64,000 nt of DNA. It comes from Saprospiraceae bacterium. Lineage in GTDB: Bacteria; Bacteroidota; Bacteroidia; Chitinophagales; Saprospiraceae. This document shows positions 60,999-64,000 of this stretch, in pieces; position 1 is the stretch's first letter, and each line of letters opens with the position of its first letter. The stretch lies in assembly GCA_016722285.1 (NCBI GenBank), contig JADKGI010000001.1, positions 806,001 to 870,000 of the forward strand, given 5' to 3'. Under the pieces are notes generated by a model, which ran no database searches, was not told the DNA's origin, and saw only the letters and a list, made by a program, of their open reading frames with translations. Position numbers and translations under genes: made by a program.

Positions 60999-62600
60999 AT
61001 GGCTAAACATATATTTGTTACGGGTGGAGTGACGTCGTCACTTGGGAAAGGTATCATAGCAGCATCTCTTGCTAAACTTCTTCAATCCAGAGGTCTTAAA
61101 GTTACCATACAGAAATTAGATCCTTATATAAATGTGGATCCGGGCACTCTTAATCCATATGAACACGGAGAATGTTATGTCACCGAAGATGGTGCTGAGA
61201 CAGATCTCGATCTGGGCCACTACGAAAGATTTCTCAATACACCTACATCCCAGGCCAATAATGTTACCACGGGTAAAATTTATCAGACTGTGATAGAAAA
61301 AGAAAGAGCCGGTGCTTACTTAGGTAAAACGGTACAGGTAATCCCCCATATCACAGATGAAATAAAAAGAAGGGTGACTCTGGTAGAAAAAGGGCATAAT
61401 TTTGATATAGTTATTACTGAAATTGGTGGAACAGTGGGTGATATAGAATCATTGCCCTACCTGGAAGCGTTGAGACAATTAAGAAGAGAAGTCGGCAAGG
61501 AAAATTGTGTAGTCATCCATCTCACGCTCATACCCTATCTGAAAGCTGCCAAAGAACTCAAAACAAAACCTACCCAACATTCTGTAAAAGAACTACTTCA
61601 AGCCGGTATTCAACCCGATATACTTGTATGCCGAACCGAATACCCACTGCCCAAAGATCTTCGGGAAAAACTGTCTTTGTTTTGCAACGTTGATGAAAAA
61701 TCAGTAATAGAGGCCATTGATGCCAAAACTATTTATGATGTTCCATTACTGATGCTCAAAGAAAAACTGGACAAAACAGTATTAAAAAAACTAAATATAA
61801 AAAATACTACAGAGCCGGATTTGCAAACCTGGAAAGAATTTCTGGGTAAACTGAAAAATCCCACCAAAGAAGTTACAATTGGACTCGTGGGCAAATACAA
61901 CGAGCTTCAGGATGCATACAAGTCTATTTATGAGTCCTTTATCCATGCTGGGGCTGTCAATGAATGCAGAGTAAAAGTAATCCCCATACATTCCGAAACA
62001 TTAGAAAAAGGTGATATTGCACCCAAACTGAAAAATATTGACGGAATCCTTGTTGCTCCGGGGTTCGGAGAGCGAGGCATAGCAGGAAAACTGGAAGCAA
62101 TAAGATATGTCAGAGAAAATAATATCCCGTTTTTCGGAATTTGTCTAGGAATGCAATGTGCCGTGGTGGAATTTTGTAAAAACGTTCTTGGGCTAACAAA
62201 TGCTAATTCTACTGAAGTAGATCCTGAAACTAAAGACCCGGTCATAGACCTGATGCCTGAACAAAAAAAGATCACATCAAAAGGTGGAACGATGAGATTG
62301 GGAGCATATCGCTGCAAGCTGATAAAGAATTCTATCAGCTATAAAGCTTACGGCAAATCCGATATTTCTGAAAGACACAGACATAGATATGAGTTCAACA
62401 ATGCATATCTGGACCAGATTGAAGCAGCTGGATTGATGGCTACAGGCAAGAACATAGAGTCAGGCTTGGTTGAAGTCATAGAACTCAGAGATCACCCTTT
62501 CTTCTTGGGAGTACAATATCACCCAGAACTTAAAAGTACAGTAGAAAATCCCCATCCTCTTTTTGTCAGTTTCATTGAGGCTGCCCTACAAAATAAATAG
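60999..62600 (+). CDS. pyrG: CTP synthase
   Basis: Converts UTP to CTP using glutamine and ATP. The 533-residue enzyme has the amidoligase domain (FVTGGVTSSLGKGIIAASL, LDPYINVDPGTLNPYEHGE, TEIGGTVGDIESLPYLEAL, LIPYLKAAKELKTKPTQHSV) and the glutamine amidotransferase domain with nucleophile FGICLGMQ and the His/Glu pair in QYHPELKS. It is full length and intact. The downstream methyltransferase gene starts five bases later. Confidence 0.97.
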   Translation: MAKHIFVTGGVTSSLGKGIIAASLAKLLQSRGLKVTIQKLDPYINVDPGTLNPYEHGECYVTEDGAETDLDLGHYERFLNTPTSQANNVTTGKIYQTVIEKERAGAYLGKTVQVIPHITDEIKRRVTLVEKGHNFDIVITEIGGTVGDIESLPYLEALRQLRREVGKENCVVIHLTLIPYLKAAKELKTKPTQHSVKELLQAGIQPDILVCRTEYPLPKDLREKLSLFCNVDEKSVIEAIDAKTIYDVPLLMLKEKLDKTVLKKLNIKNTTEPDLQTWKEFLGKLKNPTKEVTIGLVGKYNELQDAYKSIYESFIHAGAVNECRVKVIPIHSETLEKGDIAPKLKNIDGILVAPGFGERGIAGKLEAIRYVRENNIPFFGICLGMQCAVVEFCKNVLGLTNANSTEVDPETKDPVIDLMPEQKKITSKGGTMRLGAYRCKLIKNSISYKAYGKSDISERHRHRYEFNNAYLDQIEAAGLMATGKNIESGLVEVIELRDHPFFLGVQYHPELKSTVENPHPLFVSFIEAALQNK

Positions 62601-62605
62601 GAATC

Positions 62606-63148
62606 ATGGCCAAACTAAAACTGGAAGAACTGGGGAGGATATCGGTTGAAGAATTTCACCTGGCCCTGAAAATTCCGGTAGTCGTTGTGTTGGATAATAT
62701 CAGATCTGCCATGAATATTGGTTCGATATTCAGAACTTCTGATGCATTTTCCATAGAAAAAATTATCATCTGTGGTATCAGCGCCACCCCTCCCAATCGG
62801 GAGATAAACAAAACAGCTATCGGTGCTACCGAATCTGTAGAATGGGCTTATGAAGAAAATATTAATAATGCCGTTACAACACTTAAAGCAGAAGGTTATA
62901 CCCTTGCGGGAATAGAGCAGACTAATAATTCTGTAAATCTGGATTCCTCTGATCTGGATTTTGAAAAGATAGCTGTAATATTTGGCAATGAAGTTGATGG
63001 GATAAGCGATGAAATAATTGATCTGCTGGATATATGTATAGAAATACCCCAATATGGAACCAAACACTCGCTCAATGTTTCAGTATGTGCAGGTATAGTA
63101 TTATGGGAAATGATGAAAAAATTCCGCTCATCTCACAAGATAAGTTAA
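62606..63148 (+). CDS. TrmH/SpoU-family RNA methyltransferase
   Basis: 180-residue SAM-dependent 2'-O-methyltransferase of the SpoU superfamily, acting on tRNA or rRNA. The three SpoU motifs are clear: VLDNIRSAMNIGSIFRTSDA, IFGNEVDGISDEII and IPQYGTKHSLNVSVCAGIVLWEM. The protein has only a short N-terminal extension, so it is a compact TrmH-type enzyme. The exact modified nucleotide is not deducible. It follows pyrG by five bases, indicating one transcript. Confidence 0.9.
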   Translation: MAKLKLEELGRISVEEFHLALKIPVVVVLDNIRSAMNIGSIFRTSDAFSIEKIIICGISATPPNREINKTAIGATESVEWAYEENINNAVTTLKAEGYTLAGIEQTNNSVNLDSSDLDFEKIAVIFGNEVDGISDEIIDLLDICIEIPQYGTKHSLNVSVCAGIVLWEMMKKFRSSHKIS

Positions 63149-63224
63149 AAGTGTCAACAACCGAATGAAGCCTGATTTGTTTTAATTCAGAATACCTACC
63201 TTTACGCTCCATAATTTTTATTCA

Positions 63225-64000
63225 TTGACGCCAAAATTTATAACTGTCATTTTTCCATTGGCACTGCCCAAAATGTATTCATACTCTGTTCCGGAGCATA
63301 TGGTTGGAGATATAGTTGTTGGGGTCAGAGTAGAAGTTTCTTTAAAAAACAAATTATATTCAGCCATTATAGCCGAGGTTCATTCAGATCTAGAGCTTAC
63401 CTATAAGCCGAAACCTGTCATTGCCGTTCTGGATAAAACGCCTTTGGTGACATCAACCCAACTGAAACTTTGGCGATGGATGGCTGATTACTACTGCTGT
63501 ACAGTCGGTGAAGTAATGCATATTGCCATGCCTTCCGGATTGAAACTAGAAAGTGAGACCAAAGTGGTTTTCAATGGTACCTTTGGTGAATTTGTTTCTG
63601 TACTTTCTGATGACGAATATCTTGTGTCAGAAGCTGTCTCCATTCAAAACGAATTGACGATATTGCAAATCCAGGAGATACTGAATAAAAAAACAATATT
63701 TCCCGTATTGCGCAGCCTTTTGGATAAAAGAATCATATCCATAAAAGAAGAATTAATTGAAAAATTCAGACCCAAAACAGCAAATTTTATTACACTGAAT
63801 GAGCCCTATCTTTCCGATAGCGGTCAACTCACTGATGCTTTTGATCTAGTCGCCAGGAGTGAAAAACAGACTAAGGCCTTACTGGCTTATGTCCAGCTTT
63901 CCAGAAATAAAAATTTTACACTTCCTGTAGCAGATGTATGTAGCCTGGCAGTTACAGACAGCAGTGCGATACAGGCTATGGTGAAAAAAAACATTTTTAC
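63225..64000 (+). CDS. priA: Primosomal protein N' (PriA helicase), 3' truncated by window end
   Basis: N-terminal part of the replication-restart helicase PriA. The open frame runs from about 63225 to the window edge without a stop. It encodes FITVIFPLALPKMYSYSVPE, GVRVEVSLKNKLYSAIIAEV, KLWRWMADYYCCTVGEVMHIAMPSG and a winged-helix region, matching the PriA 3'-DNA-binding and winged-helix domains. The helicase motifs lie outside the window. No ATG is available near the expected N-terminus, so TTG 63225 is the proposed start. A near-consensus -7 element tacctttac lies just upstream (about 63195-63203). Confidence 0.85.
   Translation, partial: MTPKFITVIFPLALPKMYSYSVPEHMVGDIVVGVRVEVSLKNKLYSAIIAEVHSDLELTYKPKPVIAVLDKTPLVTSTQLKLWRWMADYYCCTVGEVMHIAMPSGLKLESETKVVFNGTFGEFVSVLSDDEYLVSEAVSIQNELTILQIQEILNKKTIFPVLRSLLDKRIISIKEELIEKFRPKTANFITLNEPYLSDSGQLTDAFDLVARSEKQTKALLAYVQLSRNKNFTLPVADVCSLAVTDSSAIQAMVKKNIF

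Overview
The window looks like a chromosomal segment of a Bacteroidota bacterium, most likely of the Saprospiria type. Evidence: several secreted proteins with type IX secretion system (T9SS) C-terminal sorting domains, a porZ homologue, a fused ccoNO cytochrome oxidase gene, many promoter -7 elements of the form TAnnTTTG, almost no Shine-Dalgarno sequences, low GC content, and a very large Ig-repeat surface protein. The taxonomic placement is inference; no rRNA gene is present. I found no tRNA, rRNA, CRISPR or prophage.

Layout. 1-2741 is the end of a tricorn-like protease. 2742-7600 is accessory: palindromic repeats, a cyclophilin lipoprotein, and two tandem badly degraded copies of an IS1634-like element. 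7650-11088 holds a secreted animal-type haem peroxidase and a fatty-acid/sterol hydroxylase. 11295-22372 is one giant secreted protein (about 3690 residues) built on a 71-residue module; it contains eleven near-identical 213-bp units. 22695-26383 carries an HtrA protease, a 3-hydroxyacyl-CoA dehydrogenase and an outer-membrane barrel protein. hisS, a MltD-like transglycosylase and crtZ follow on the plus strand, then a GH3/beta-lactamase-like fusion and a TMTC-like membrane TPR protein on the minus strand. 35622-42021 is a cbb3 oxidase cluster (ccoS, ccoNO, ccoQ, ccoP, ccoG, ccoH, SafE-like) with an FNR/CRP-like palindrome at about -42 of its putative promoter. Next come a creatininase-family gene, a Sua5/TsaC gene, porZ, nadD, dnaN and truA. 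49716-53941 is a compact three-gene unit: surface lipoprotein, ECF sigma factor, and a membrane-anchored protein ending in a barrel-like domain. Then a T9SS-exported PA-domain protein, an LPS-core block (outer-membrane protein, waaA, heptose kinase), a DUF4833-like gene, pyrG, a SpoU methyltransferase and the start of priA.

Functional themes are envelope biology (T9SS cargo plus PorZ, LPS core, peptidoglycan turnover), microaerobic respiration, and housekeeping (replication, tRNA modification, NAD and CTP synthesis).

Caution about the sequence. At least ten genes are split by single-base shifts, often in homopolymers, and one-base corrections restore full-length family members with exact codon counts. 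This looks more like uncorrected long-read indels than true pseudogenes. I therefore give the restored gene spans and state each break.
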